Under the pieces are notes generated by a model that saw only the letters and a list, made by a program, of their open reading frames with translations, did no database searches and was not told where the DNA came from. From assembly GCF_020616515.1 (NCBI RefSeq), contig NZ_CP085135.1:620001-684000 (forward strand): DNA of 64,000 nucleotides. The letters are read 5' to 3'. Within the stretch, counting starts at the first letter, position 1. Each line of letters begins with the position of its first letter. Of this stretch, positions 29,241 through 38,585 are shown piece by piece. Source of the stretch: Mesorhizobium sp. PAMC28654. GTDB taxonomy: Bacteria > Pseudomonadota > Alphaproteobacteria > Rhizobiales > Rhizobiaceae. The position numbers and the translations under genes were made by a program.

Positions 29241-30026
29241 TCACTGGGGCACATGATCCAAGAGCACATCAGGCAAGCGCGCGCCGTCGCACCACGCCCT
29301 TACCGTGGCCGCGAACAGCTCGGGCGCTTCTCCGTTCCAACCATGCCCGAGGCTGTTGGCGAACCTCTTCTCGGCGTGAGGCAGGACAGCAGCCAGCGCG
29401 TCCATCGACCGCTGAATCAGCGCGTGCTCGCGCTCTCCGGCGATTAGAAGCGTGGGTGTCCTAATATTGGCGGTTCCCGTCGGCATCGAATAGGCGCCGG
29501 CGTCGCGGCTGGCCGCCATGAAGCCTTGCATCGACAGCTGTTGAAGCGACTTTCTGTATCCCTCGAAATGGTCGTCGGGAACCTTCAGCGCGCGGGCGTT
29601 CATCCTGGCGCCAGCTGACGTCTTCAGAATCGGGGCCATCAGGTAGCCCATCACGGTCATCATCCAGGGATTGGGTAGCGGCAGCACGTTGAGGCCGCTC
29701 AGCACGGCCCGGTCCGCAACCTCTTGATTCCTGGATAGAAGGGTGAGCCCGACATAGGCGCCGAGGGAAAGGCCGACGATATGCGCCTTCCGTCCCGGGA
29801 CCTCAGCGCGAATGACATCGCCGACCAAGTCCGCCGTGCGTTCCATCGAATGCCAACGGACCGATCGGCTGAGGCCGTGGCCCGGCAGATCGACGGCCAC
29901 ACAATGAAACCCGGTCAGGCGTCGAAACTGGTCCTCCCACATCCAACCGCTGGTTCCTATCCCATGGAGAAACATGATCGTCGGCTGGCTCGCGACGCCC
30001 GAAACGCGCAAATGAAGCATGATCAA
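29241..30026 (-). CDS. Alpha/beta-fold hydrolase
   Basis: 261 residues. FLHGIGTSGWMW is the oxyanion-hole region, GLSLGAY the nucleophile elbow (Ser), and the catalytic His is in LGHGWNGEAPE. This is the general esterase/carboxylesterase-like hydrolase layout; substrate cannot be inferred. Start is the ATG at 30024-30026, with another in-frame Met two codons on. It has no operon partner and lies among remnants. Confidence 0.75.
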   Translation of the reverse strand: MIMLHLRVSGVASQPTIMFLHGIGTSGWMWEDQFRRLTGFHCVAVDLPGHGLSRSVRWHSMERTADLVGDVIRAEVPGRKAHIVGLSLGAYVGLTLLSRNQEVADRAVLSGLNVLPLPNPWMMTVMGYLMAPILKTSAGARMNARALKVPDDHFEGYRKSLQQLSMQGFMAASRDAGAYSMPTGTANIRTPTLLIAGEREHALIQRSMDALAAVLPHAEKRFANSLGHGWNGEAPELFAATVRAWCDGARLPDVLLDHVPQ

Positions 30027-30233
30027 AGGTCTCCCCAGCCAGATCGGTTCTTCGCCGCACGGCGGTCATATGGTAGTCTTCACGCCGCTAGGCGTAGCGC
30101 TGGAACCCAAGCTCATCAAGACGAGGTACATCGCCTTCTGTAGTCAGATCGATCCGGGTGCAGTCCACCAAGCTTAACCTCGGTGTCCGAAAAACCGGCA
30201 GCAGGCCAGACCTTGCACTCCAAAGAAAACATG

Positions 30234-30253
30234 GCTATATATCTGGATATAGC
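30234..30253. promoter_or_regulatory. Candidate VapBC operator
   Basis: Perfect inverted repeat GCTATAT / ATATAGC with a 6-base spacer, 13 bases before the antitoxin ATG and just ahead of its GGAGG. Placement fits autoregulation by the toxin-antitoxin complex. Confidence 0.5.
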
Positions 30254-30266
30254 ACGGAGGCAAGCG

Positions 30267-30569
30267 ATGAGCAACAGTGCGCAGAAGAGAGCCCTCGAGA
30301 ATTATCGGTCCCGTCTGACTGAGCGTGGCATCGCGCGGTTCGAGATCCAGGCGCCCGACGCCGATCGCGATCTACTCCGATCCCTTGCTCGGAAATTGAC
30401 GGAGGAAGGTCCGGAAGCCGGGCAGCTTCGCCGGACGATACGGCAGGCAGTGGCGGGTGAGCCTCCGAAAGCGGGCGGTATTCTCGCCGCGCTGCGTCGC
30501 TCGCCTATGGTTGGCGCGGATCTCGACCTCAGCCGGCCGCGAGAAGGGGGGCGTAAGGTCGATCTGTGA
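30267..30569 (+). CDS. VapB-like antitoxin
   Basis: 100 residues from the ATG at 30267, which has CGGAGG at 30255-30260; upstream in-frame ATGs lack one. The protein is basic and helical (MSNSAQKRALENYRSRLTERGIARFEIQAPDADRDLLRSLARKLTE). The N-terminal half probably binds DNA and the C-terminal half the toxin. Identity rests mainly on its overlap with the PIN-domain gene. Confidence 0.75.
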   Translation: MSNSAQKRALENYRSRLTERGIARFEIQAPDADRDLLRSLARKLTEEGPEAGQLRRTIRQAVAGEPPKAGGILAALRRSPMVGADLDLSRPREGGRKVDL

Positions 30570-31009
30570 CGCGCTACCTCCTTGATACCAATATCATCAG
30601 CAATGTCATAAAGCCGGAGCCGTCGGGCTCGCTGCTGGCCTGGATGGGCGCCCAGAAAGACGACGACCTTTTCATTGCTTCGCTTACCGTCGCTGAAATC
30701 CAACGAGGTATCTTGGAGAAACCGAAGGGCAAGAAGCGCAGCAGCCTTGAAACTTGGTTCGACGGCCCCGAAGGCCCGCAAGCGCTGTTCGCCGGCCGCA
30801 TCCTACCGTTTGACGAGAAAGCTGGCCTCGTCTGGGCGCGGCTGATGGCTGGCGGGAAGGCGAAGGGACGCCCCCGAAGCGCGCTCGACACCATCATCGC
30901 CGCGGTCGCCGAGGCCAACGACTGCGTGGTCGTCACGGACAATGAGAAAGACTTCCACGGAATCGATATCATCAACCCTCTGCGTGACAGTGCAGGGTTC
31001 CCTTCGTGA
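30566..31009 (+). CDS. VapC-like PIN-domain toxin
   Basis: 147 residues with a PIN RNase domain. The acidic metal-site residues are D7 (YLLDTN), E44 (TVAEIQRG), D108 (SALDTIIAAVA) and D125 (VVTDNEKDF). Such toxins cleave tRNA or rRNA when the antitoxin is lost. It starts at GTG 30566 in a 4-base overlap with the antitoxin stop. Confidence 0.9.
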   Translation: MTRYLLDTNIISNVIKPEPSGSLLAWMGAQKDDDLFIASLTVAEIQRGILEKPKGKKRSSLETWFDGPEGPQALFAGRILPFDEKAGLVWARLMAGGKAKGRPRSALDTIIAAVAEANDCVVVTDNEKDFHGIDIINPLRDSAGFPS

Positions 31010-31641
31010 GCCGAAAGGACCCTCAAGATGGTTCAGCTTGAAGCGCCGTTTGCCGTCGGCTAGTACCAATCCTGCGAGCGTGTGCTGCTGGGTATCTGTG
31101 TCAGCGGTATGTCCCTTGCGAGGGTGTAGAGGCCGCCCGCACTCTTCCTGGTCACCTATGCGGATGGCCAATTCATCGACGGGCGGAGCCTTCCCAGCAA
31201 ATTGTACGCCACGGGGTTGCGAGCACTCCCGCACCAGCAAGCAAGGCCGCGCGCATGTGGCAGGGCAATCGACACATTGCTGTTTCCTGCGGTAGGCCCG
31301 GAGTGGGAACGGTGGGAGATTGCGCCGAAGTCAGGACGTGCGACCGCCAAGGGTCTTGGAGCGTCCGCGGCCGGTTTCGCTAGGCGGAACCGGGATATGA
31401 CAGAGGCGAAAGATGGACCCGCAACTCTGTGCCGTAAGCAAACTCAATACAGTGTTTTGTGCTTTGGCGGCCCGGCCTTTCAACGAGGTGCGCATGAACG
31501 TCCCGCTAAACTGCACCCGATAATCCAAGGTTTGTTTGGGTGAACCGCAAACACGAACCGGCCAACCCTTTCCATGAATACACCGAGATCGCCAACATCG
31601 GCGACCTTGCCGGCGTGTGTGGTCCGTAACAAGGGTAAGGC
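31010..31641. other. Intergenic region, probably degraded sequence
   Basis: About 630 bases with no supported gene. A short frame at 31541-31629 ends HEYTEIANIGDLAGVCGP and could be the tail of a lost gene, but I do not recognise it. Confidence 0.4.
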
Positions 31642-32919
31642 ATGAAATTCGCTTCCTACTGGCATGAAACCGCCCCCGCCTTCACCGGCGGAACGGCGGC
31701 GCCGGTTTCGGGCCACTATGATGTGGCGGTGATCGGCGCGGGCTTCACCGGTCTCGGCGCCGCGCGGAAGCTGGCGAGGGCCGGGCGCCGCGTCATCGTG
31801 CTTGAGGCTCGGCAGGTTGGCTTCGGCGCCTCCGGCCGCAATGGGGGCCACGTGAACAACGGCACCGCCCACAGCTTCCTGCACGCCAAAGGCAAGTTTG
31901 GCGAGGAAAAAGCCAAGGCAATGTACCGCGCCTTCGATCAAGGCATCGAGACAATCGAACGCATCATTGCTGAGGAAGGTATCGCCTGCGATTTCCGCCG
32001 CTCGGGCAAACTGAAGCTCGCCGCCAAGCCCGCGCACTACGACAGTCTCGCGCAGAACTACGCAGCGGTCCATGCCGAGGTTGACTGCGAGACCGAACTC
32101 CTGTCCCGCGCCGACCTTGCCCGAGAGATCGGTTCCGACGCTTTCCACGGCGGGCTGTTGATGAAGAAAAGCGCCATGATGCACATGGGCCGCTTTGTGG
32201 TCGGTCTGGCCGAGGCCGCTGCAGGGCGTGGCGCCGAAATCCACGAAAATACACCCGTCACCAGCCGCCGTCAGGTTGAAAAAGGGTGGGAACTGACCAC
32301 GCCCGAGGGCAAGGTCACCGCCGACAAGGTGTTCCTTGCGACCGGGGCCTACACAACGTCGGCTTTCAACTATTTCCGGCGCCGCATCGTGCCGGTGGGC
32401 GCTTTCCTCCTGGCTACCCGCCCGCTGACCTCGGCCGAGTTGACCGCCACCATGCCGGGCAACCGGACCTGCGTGACCACGCTGAACGTCGGCAACTTCT
32501 TCCGCGTTGCCCCGGACAACCGCCTGATCTTCGGCGGCCGGCCGCGGTTTTCGGCCCGATCCGACAAGAAATCCGATGCGAAAAGCGGGGCCATCCTGCA
32601 GGCGGCGCTCGCCGGCATTTTCCCCCAGCTTGCTGGGATCGAGGTGGATTATTGCTGGGGCGGGCTGGTTGACATGACCAAGGACCGCTTTCCGCGCGCG
32701 GGTCAGGCCGATGGCGTCTATTTCTCGATGGGCTATTCCGGTCACGGCGCGCAACTCGCCACCCACATGGGCGAGATCATGGCGGATATGATGACGGACC
32801 GCATCAACCGCAACCCCTGGGCCGATCTCGCCTGGGACGCCATCCCCGGCCACTTCGGCCCACCCTGGTTCCTGCCGCTGGTCGGCGCCTACTACAAACT
32901 GCTGGATCGGGTGCAGTAG
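31642..32919 (+). CDS. FAD-dependent amine oxidoreductase (PuuB/OrdL-like)
   Basis: 425 residues of the D-amino-acid-oxidase (DAO) family. The Rossmann motif is VIGAGFTGLGAARKLARAGRRVIVLEA (GxGxxG at residues 32-37), followed by the FAD-binding SGRNGGHVNNG. The C-terminal GYSGHGAQLATHMGEIMADMM closes the FAD site. The closest named group is gamma-glutamylputrescine oxidase/OrdL, which oxidises amines attached to glutamate. It may feed the lactam-hydrolysing HyuAB pair downstream, but the substrate is inferred only by context. Confidence 0.85.
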   Translation: MKFASYWHETAPAFTGGTAAPVSGHYDVAVIGAGFTGLGAARKLARAGRRVIVLEARQVGFGASGRNGGHVNNGTAHSFLHAKGKFGEEKAKAMYRAFDQGIETIERIIAEEGIACDFRRSGKLKLAAKPAHYDSLAQNYAAVHAEVDCETELLSRADLAREIGSDAFHGGLLMKKSAMMHMGRFVVGLAEAAAGRGAEIHENTPVTSRRQVEKGWELTTPEGKVTADKVFLATGAYTTSAFNYFRRRIVPVGAFLLATRPLTSAELTATMPGNRTCVTTLNVGNFFRVAPDNRLIFGGRPRFSARSDKKSDAKSGAILQAALAGIFPQLAGIEVDYCWGGLVDMTKDRFPRAGQADGVYFSMGYSGHGAQLATHMGEIMADMMTDRINRNPWADLAWDAIPGHFGPPWFLPLVGAYYKLLDRVQ

Positions 32920-33046
32920 AATTCGACGAACTATGCGCGGACACCCAAGATCTGGTGCCATGATCAACCATTGGTCGCGGGATCGTACGGAAGATTGCGG
33001 GCGCGTTAGAACCGTTTCGTGCGACCCTGATCCGTCTCTGTAACGA

Positions 33047-34165
33047 TCAGGCAGCGCGGCTGAAGCGGTTGATCCTGAAATCATCGAGTGGCGTTTCGCA
33101 TTGGCCGGTCGTGATGAGTTCGGCCATGGCGTCGCCGACGCCCGGACCGAGTTGGAAGCCGTGTCCACTGAAGCCGAAGGCGTGGAACAGGCCTGGCGTC
33201 GTCGCCGAGCGCCCCATGACCGGCAGCATGTCCCTGACATAGCCCTCGCAACCGGACCAGGTGCGGATGACCGTAGCCTGCGCGATCGCCGGCAGCAGTC
33301 GCGCGACGGCGCGCAGCTGCGTGGGCAGGCGCATGGGGTCGGCGGTCGCCTGGCCTGGTTCGAGGTCCACCGCTACTCTTTCTGCCGCTCCGCCGAAGAC
33401 GATGTTGCCTCGTTCGACCTGACGCAGATAGGCGCCATGGTCCTTGTTGCGCGTCCAGATGCCGACCACCGGCAGGATCCGATGCGGCAGCGGCTCGGTC
33501 ACGCCCATCTGCGGGCCGCGGGCGTCGAGCGGTACCGCTTCGCCGAACTGCGCGGCGATGCGCGCGCCCCAGGCGCCGGCGGTGTTGAGCAGACACTCGG
33601 CGGCGAATGCACCTTTTGAACTGGCGACAAGGAAGCTGGAGCCCGTGTGCCGGATCGTCTCGACCTCAGTCGCCTCGAGGATTTCGGCGCCCAGCCCGCG
33701 TGCAGCCTCGGCAAAGGCCGGTGCGATCAGCCGCGGATTGCCGCTGCCATCGTGCGGCGAGAACGACGCCGCAATAGCATCAGGACCGAGACCGGGAAAA
33801 CGGGCGCGAATCTCGCGCGGGCTGAGCTCCTCCAGCTCAAGTCCCAAGGGCAGCGCCGCTTTGGCGTAGGCCCGCATGTCGGCGAGGCTATCTTCATCGA
33901 AGATCAGCCGGATATGGCCGGTAGCGCGGAATTCCACGTCGCGGTCAAGCATTTTTTCGGCCTCGCCCCACAGCCTGAGCGAGCGATGGGCGAGCGGAAG
34001 TTGGGACAAATGACGCCCCGTGCGGCGGATGTTGCCGAAGGAGGCTACCGTTGCTCCAGCGCCCATCCGGTTGCGCTCGATCAACGTCACGCGCGCGCCG
34101 CGCCGGGCCAGGAAATAGGCCGAAGCCGTTCCCATCAGTCCGCCGCCCAGCACGATCACATCCAT
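33047..34165 (-). CDS. FAD-dependent oxidoreductase, DAO family (HcnC/D-amino acid dehydrogenase-like)
   Basis: 372 residues from the ATG at 34163-34165 (MDVIVLGGGLMGTASAYFLARRGARVTLIERN). GxGxxG is GGGLMG near residue 7, and the C-terminus has GFSGHGFQLGPGVGDAMAELI. It is divergent from a lysR gene, with 103 bases between starts. Proteins of this kind act as the catalytic beta subunit in three-subunit dehydrogenases (HcnABC, opine or D-hydroxyproline dehydrogenases). Homologues of the other two subunits are encoded at 40.6-42.2 kb, so it may complete that enzyme; that is inference. Confidence 0.85.
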   Translation of the reverse strand: MDVIVLGGGLMGTASAYFLARRGARVTLIERNRMGAGATVASFGNIRRTGRHLSQLPLAHRSLRLWGEAEKMLDRDVEFRATGHIRLIFDEDSLADMRAYAKAALPLGLELEELSPREIRARFPGLGPDAIAASFSPHDGSGNPRLIAPAFAEAARGLGAEILEATEVETIRHTGSSFLVASSKGAFAAECLLNTAGAWGARIAAQFGEAVPLDARGPQMGVTEPLPHRILPVVGIWTRNKDHGAYLRQVERGNIVFGGAAERVAVDLEPGQATADPMRLPTQLRAVARLLPAIAQATVIRTWSGCEGYVRDMLPVMGRSATTPGLFHAFGFSGHGFQLGPGVGDAMAELITTGQCETPLDDFRINRFSRAA

Positions 34166-34268
34166 GGAGCCCTCACGCAAAGAATCCTTGACCAATCTTG
34201 TCCGCACCGCGGACTTGCGTCAAAGATGGGTTTGGACAGAAGCCATAAGCTTTACCTATGGAGTGGCA

Positions 34269-35174
34269 ATGCGGGCCCGGCAGCTCGAAGTGTTCATCGC
34301 CGTCATGCGCGCGGGCACCGTGACCGCCGCGGCGCGGACGCTGAACATCTCCCAGCCTGCTTTGAGCCAGATCCTGCTCCACGCCGAGGACGAACTTGGC
34401 TTCACTTTGTTCGAGCGGGTGAAAGGCCGGTTGCGACCGACCCCGGAGGCGCTCGAGATATTCCCTGATGCCGAGAGGTTGTCGGCCGGGCTTGAAGGCT
34501 TGCGCCGCAAGACCACCGATCTACGCCTGGGTCGGGCAGGGCTGGTGCGGGTGGCCGCCTCACCGCCGCCGGCCATGGCTATCTTGCCGCGTGCGTTCAC
34601 CAAATTCCGGGCCCAGCATCCCAACATAATGTTGCGTGCTCATAGCGCGCCGATCGCCGCCATCGTCGACATGCTGCGAGCAGGCGATGCCAGCCTCGGC
34701 GTGGCCATGGACAACCGGCTGCCTCCGGATATCGAGGCGGAGGTGATCGGCAGCGTCGGCTTCGCATGCCTGCTGCCCACCGGGCATGCGTTGGCTAGGA
34801 AAACCGAGCTGACGCTCGCCGATCTCGTCGGCGAGGAGTTGATATCCTATCGCGGCAACACCCGTCCCGCCGACGAACTGGCCCACGCTGCCCGCGCGCA
34901 AGGTGTGACGCTTTCCCCGTCGCTCGAGATCGACGTATCCATCTCCGCGGTCGGTTTTGTCCAGGCCGGTTTGGGCATCGCCTTGGTCGACGCGCTGCTG
35001 CCGTGGTATAAGTTTGCCGGACTTGCGGTCAGGCCGCTGACGGCAGGACCGGAATTTCCGATCGCACTTCTCACCTCGCGGACGCGGTCGCTTTCACTGG
35101 CCGATGAGATGATGCGCGATGAGATCCGCGCGGCCTGTGCCGCCGCCCTCGGCGACCATCGCGCCAAGGCATAA
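34269..35174 (+). CDS. LysR-family regulator
   Basis: 301 residues. The ATG at 34269 (MRARQLEVFIAVMRAGTVTAAARTLNISQPALSQILLHAEDELG) is the standard LysR start. The effector domain includes PAMAILPRAFTKFRAQHPN and a pocket around FVQAGLGIALVDALLP. It is divergent from the DAO gene and followed 88 bases later by hyuA on the same strand, so it is the likely regulator of both. Confidence 0.9.
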   Translation: MRARQLEVFIAVMRAGTVTAAARTLNISQPALSQILLHAEDELGFTLFERVKGRLRPTPEALEIFPDAERLSAGLEGLRRKTTDLRLGRAGLVRVAASPPPAMAILPRAFTKFRAQHPNIMLRAHSAPIAAIVDMLRAGDASLGVAMDNRLPPDIEAEVIGSVGFACLLPTGHALARKTELTLADLVGEELISYRGNTRPADELAHAARAQGVTLSPSLEIDVSISAVGFVQAGLGIALVDALLPWYKFAGLAVRPLTAGPEFPIALLTSRTRSLSLADEMMRDEIRAACAAALGDHRAKA

Positions 35175-35262
35175 GCAAGACTTATATACTTGCCCGTCAT
35201 CCGTCTTGGACCCGCAACATCCGGTCGTGCCAGCTTTGGTGGCAGATAGGAAGGGAAGCATC

Positions 35263-36320
35263 ATGGATTGTGTCATCGCGGCGGATGAGGCGCGGAACAG
35301 GGCCGACTGGAAGGTTGGCGTCGATATTGGCGGGACATTCATCGATTTCTGCGCGCTCGAAGCAAATTCCGGACGCCTCGCCTCGCTGAAGGTGCTGACG
35401 ACGCCGGAAGATCCGGGCGCCGAACTGATGACTGGCCTCACCCTGCTGGCCGAGCGAGAAGGCTTCGATCCTACGCATATGACGCGCTTCGTGCACGGCA
35501 CGACCGTCGGCATCAACACGATCATCCAGCGCAAGGGCGCGCCGCTGGCGTTGTTCACCAATGCCGGCTTCGAGGACGTGATCGAGCTTGCACGGCTTCG
35601 CATGCCGGACATGTATTCGCTGTTCTGCTCGCGGCCGGACCCGCTGATCTCGCGCGACATGGTCTTCGGCATTCCGGCCCGCATGCGTGCCGATGGCAGC
35701 GAGACCCAGGCACCTGATATGGCGGCGGTGGAAAGCGCGGTCGCGGCGGCGAAAGCGAACGGGGCGCATGGCATCATCGTCGCCTTCCTCCATTCATGGC
35801 GCAACGCCGGGCAGGAAGCCTCCGTCAAGGCGGCGATAGCCCGTCTTGCGCCCGATCTCTTCGTCTTCTGCTCGGCCGAGGTGTGGCCGGTCATCCGCGA
35901 ATACGAGCGCAGCTCGACCGCCATTCTCAACGGCTATGTCCATCCGCGTGTCTCGGGCTATTTGACGGCGCTGGAGGACCGGTTGAAAGGGCGGGGCGTG
36001 CCTGCTCGCCCGATGCTGACGAAGTCGAATGGCGGGCTGATGAACGCCGCAGAAGGCAAGCACGCCTGCGTCAACATGCTGCTTTCGGGAACGGCTTCCG
36101 GAGTCATCGGCGCCTCGTGGCTGGCGCGTCAGGCCGGCGAAGACAGAATCCTTACCCTCGACATCGGCGGCACCTCGGCCGACTTCGCGCTCATCATTGA
36201 CGGCGAGCCGCAATTCGGCACCGGCGAGTTGATCGGCGAGTTTCCGCTCCATATTCCCTCCGTGTCGGTGAGCTCCATCGGCGTCGGTGGCGGCTCGATC
36301 GCCAGCGTCGACGCGCAGGG
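35263..36320 (+). pseudogene. hyuA: hyuA 5' part (ATP-dependent hydantoinase/oxoprolinase A), split by IS3
   Basis: N-terminal 352 codons of a HyuA-type subunit starting at ATG 35263 (GGAAGGGA upstream). It shows the ATPase motif VGVDIGGTFIDF, HGTTVGINTIIQRKGA and LDIGGTSADFALI. Reading ends at DAQG where an IS3 element enters; the 3' part resumes at 37561. Joining 35263-36320 to 37561-38581 gives 2079 bases, exactly 693 codons, or 692 residues, the normal size. HyuA works with HyuB to open cyclic amides such as hydantoins, N-methylhydantoins or 5-oxoproline using ATP. As sequenced the gene cannot make a full protein. Confidence 0.9.
36318..36320. repeat. 3-bp target-site duplication, left copy
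   Basis: GGG immediately before the IS3 left end; its partner GGG is at 37558-37560. A 3-bp duplication is normal for IS3-family elements. Confidence 0.8.
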
Positions 36321-36372
36321 TGGACTTGCCCCGAAAAAGTGGAGAGTTTCCTTCTGATGAAAGGCGACCTCG

Positions 36373-36666
36373 ATGACGAAACAGAGACAGTTTACGGATG
36401 CGTTCAAGGCGGAGGCGGTTGGCCTTGTGCGAACGAGCGGTCGGACGAAGCGGCAGATCGCGGAGGATCTTGGTGTTGGTTTCTCGACGCTGACGCGATG
36501 GATGGGTCGGCAGCTGGATCGTGAGATGGGCGATCCTGGGCGTCCGCCTGATGCTGATGTCGCCGCTGAATTGAAACGGCTGCGGCGGGAGAATGAAATC
36601 CTTCGGCAGGAGCGGGATATCTTGAAACGGGCGACGGCTTTTTTCGTCAAGGAGGGAAGTCGGTGA
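36373..36666 (+). CDS. IS3-family transposase OrfA
   Basis: 97 residues with a helix-turn-helix (FTDAFKAEAVGLVRTSGRTKRQIAEDLGVGFSTLTRWMGRQ) and a C-terminal coiled coil (ELKRLRRENEILRQERDILKRATAFF). The stop overlaps the orfB GTG start by four bases. Confidence 0.9.
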   Translation: MTKQRQFTDAFKAEAVGLVRTSGRTKRQIAEDLGVGFSTLTRWMGRQLDREMGDPGRPPDADVAAELKRLRRENEILRQERDILKRATAFFVKEGSR

Positions 36667-37523
36667 GGTTCGCGCTCATCGACCAGGCGAAGAAGGATTT
36701 CCCTGTGGACCGTTTGTGCGCGACGCTGGGTGTCAGCCCGAGCGGCTACTTTGCCTGGGGGCGCCGGCCGGCGTGCCGCCGGCAGCGCGACGACATGATA
36801 ATGCTGGCGCATGTGCGATCGTCGTTCGCGCTGTCGAACGGAACCTATGGTAGCCCGCGCATGACGCGGGAACTGCAAGACAATGGCTTTGCCATTGGCC
36901 GGCGACGAACGGCGCGTCTGATGCGGGAGAATGGCCTCCAGGCAAGACAGAAGCGGCGGTTCAAGCGCACGACGGACAGCGAACACGCCTTTCCGGTTGC
37001 CCCCAATGTCATCGACCAGGATTTTGCCGCCACTGGTCCCAACCAGAAATGGGGTGCCGACATCTCCTACATCTGGACGCGGGAGGGCTGGTTGTACCTT
37101 GCTGTCGTCATCGATCTGTTTGCCCGCAAGGTCGTTGGCTGGGCTGCTGGCAACCGGCTACACCGCAGCCTGGCTCTGGCAGCGCTCAACAAGGCGTTCG
37201 TCATGCGGCAGCCGGAACCCGGCCTCATTCACCACTCCGACCGCGGCAGCCAATATTGTTCTATCGACTACCAAGCCGAATTGCGTGCCGCCGGCGTCAT
37301 CATCTCAATGTCAGGCAAGGGCAATTGCTTTGATAACGCCATGGTCGAAACATTCTTCAAGACGCTGAAAACTGAACTGATCTGGCGCACCTCTTTCCTT
37401 ACCCGCGCCGATGCCCAAGCCGCCATTGCCCGATATATCGACGGCTTCTACAATCCCATCCGGCGGCATTCCGCGCTCGACTACATCAGCCCGATGCAGT
37501 TCGAGCGAAACGCCGCCGAATGA
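36663..37523 (+). CDS. IS3-family transposase OrfB (DDE integrase)
   Basis: 286 residues with HTH_21 and rve domains. Catalytic residues lie in WGADISYIWTREGWLYLAVVID (Asp), HHSDRGSQY (Asp) and GNCFDNAMVETFFKTLKTEL (Glu), ending with NPIRRHSALDYISP. The GTG at 36663 overlaps orfA, so expression may be by coupling or by frameshifting to an OrfAB fusion. It appears functional. Confidence 0.93.
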   Translation: MRFALIDQAKKDFPVDRLCATLGVSPSGYFAWGRRPACRRQRDDMIMLAHVRSSFALSNGTYGSPRMTRELQDNGFAIGRRRTARLMRENGLQARQKRRFKRTTDSEHAFPVAPNVIDQDFAATGPNQKWGADISYIWTREGWLYLAVVIDLFARKVVGWAAGNRLHRSLALAALNKAFVMRQPEPGLIHHSDRGSQYCSIDYQAELRAAGVIISMSGKGNCFDNAMVETFFKTLKTELIWRTSFLTRADAQAAIARYIDGFYNPIRRHSALDYISPMQFERNAAE

Positions 37524-37557
37524 GCAACCCGCTCTCCACTTTACCGAAGCAAGTCCA

Positions 37558-37560
37558 GGG
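37558..37560. repeat. 3-bp target-site duplication, right copy
   Basis: GGG directly after the IS3 right end, matching 36318-36320. Confidence 0.8.
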
Positions 37561-38581
37561 TGTGTTGCGTGTCGGGCCGGAATCGGCTGGTTCGACACCG
37601 GGGCCGGCCTGCTACGGCCGTGGCGGCGAGCGAGCGACGGTGACGGACGCCATGGTGGTGTGCGGATGGCTCGGCCACAGCGAGATGGCCTATGGCCAGC
37701 TCAGCATCGATACCGGACTGGCGCAACGCGCGGTCGGCGAGCTTGCGGCGCGGCTTGGCCGCCCGGTCGAACAGACCGCGCAAGCGATCCTCGACATCGC
37801 GGTGTCGGAAATGTTCGTCGAGGTCGAGAAGCTTGCTTCGCGCGCCGGCGTCGACCTGCGCGATTTCACGCTGATGCCGTTTGGCGGCGGCGGCCCGATG
37901 CTCGGCGCCTTTCTTGCCCGCGAACTCGGCATGAAGCGCGTCATGGCGCCACGCCGCCCGGGCGTGGTGTCGGCGCTCGGCGGACTGGTGGCTGATCTGC
38001 GCGGGGACTTCATTCGCACCGTCTTCAGCCCGCTGTCGGCCGCGTCGCTTCCCGTAATCCGCGATGCCTTCGCGGCGCTGGCGCAAGAGGGCCGCGACTG
38101 GCTCGCGGCGCAGGGGCATGATGCGGCCGCGCACCTCAATCTCTCCTGCGACATGCGTTATATCGGGCAGAGCTATGAGATCGAGGTCGTGTTGTCGCCG
38201 GAATGGCTGACTGACGGCAATGCGACCGCCATCGAGCAGGCCTTCCACCGCACCCATCAGCAGCTTTACGATTTCCACGACCCGGACGGCGAGATCGAGC
38301 TTGTGAATATCAGGCTGTCCGCCGTCGGCGCGGGGCCGGCTCTCTCCTTTCCGGAGATCGACGAGGTCGATGTCCCCGCCAGTCCGGCGCGCCGGCTTCC
38401 GGTCTTTACGGGCTTGGGCGTCGAGACGGTCGACCTCCACGACCGGCAGGCGCTCGTGCCGGGTTGCACGTTCCGCGGGCCCGCCATTGTGGTGCAGGAA
38501 GACACGACCTTCGCCATCCCGGCGGGAACGCAGGCCCGCGTCGATCGCCACCTCAACCTTCATCTGACCTTCGCGGAGTGA
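37561..38581 (+). pseudogene. hyuA: hyuA 3' part
   Basis: The C-terminal 340 codons of the split HyuA: VLRVGPESAGSTPGPACYGRGG directly continues the 5' part, then FGGGGPMLGAFLARELGMKRVMAPRRPGVVSALGGLVADLR and the C-terminal domain ending LNLHLTFAE. The frame is open throughout. Removing the element and one GGG reconnects both parts without a changed residue. The stop lies four bases before hyuB. Confidence 0.9.
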
Positions 38582-38585
38582 CGTC

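Larger units (their letters stand above)
36321..37557 (+). mobile_element. IS3-family insertion sequence in hyuA, 1237 bp
   Basis: Both ends are defined. The left end starts TGGACTTGCCCCGAAAAAG. The right end in reverse complement starts TGGACTTGCTTCGGTAAAG. The inverted repeats match at 22 of 26 positions and are flanked by a GGG duplication. The element carries intact orfA and orfB and lies in the same direction as hyuA. Confidence 0.92.

Noticed and set aside
31010..31641. Possible gene between vapC and the PuuB-like oxidase
   Set aside because: Open frames on both strands are short, overlap each other and have no recognisable motif; treated as degraded sequence.
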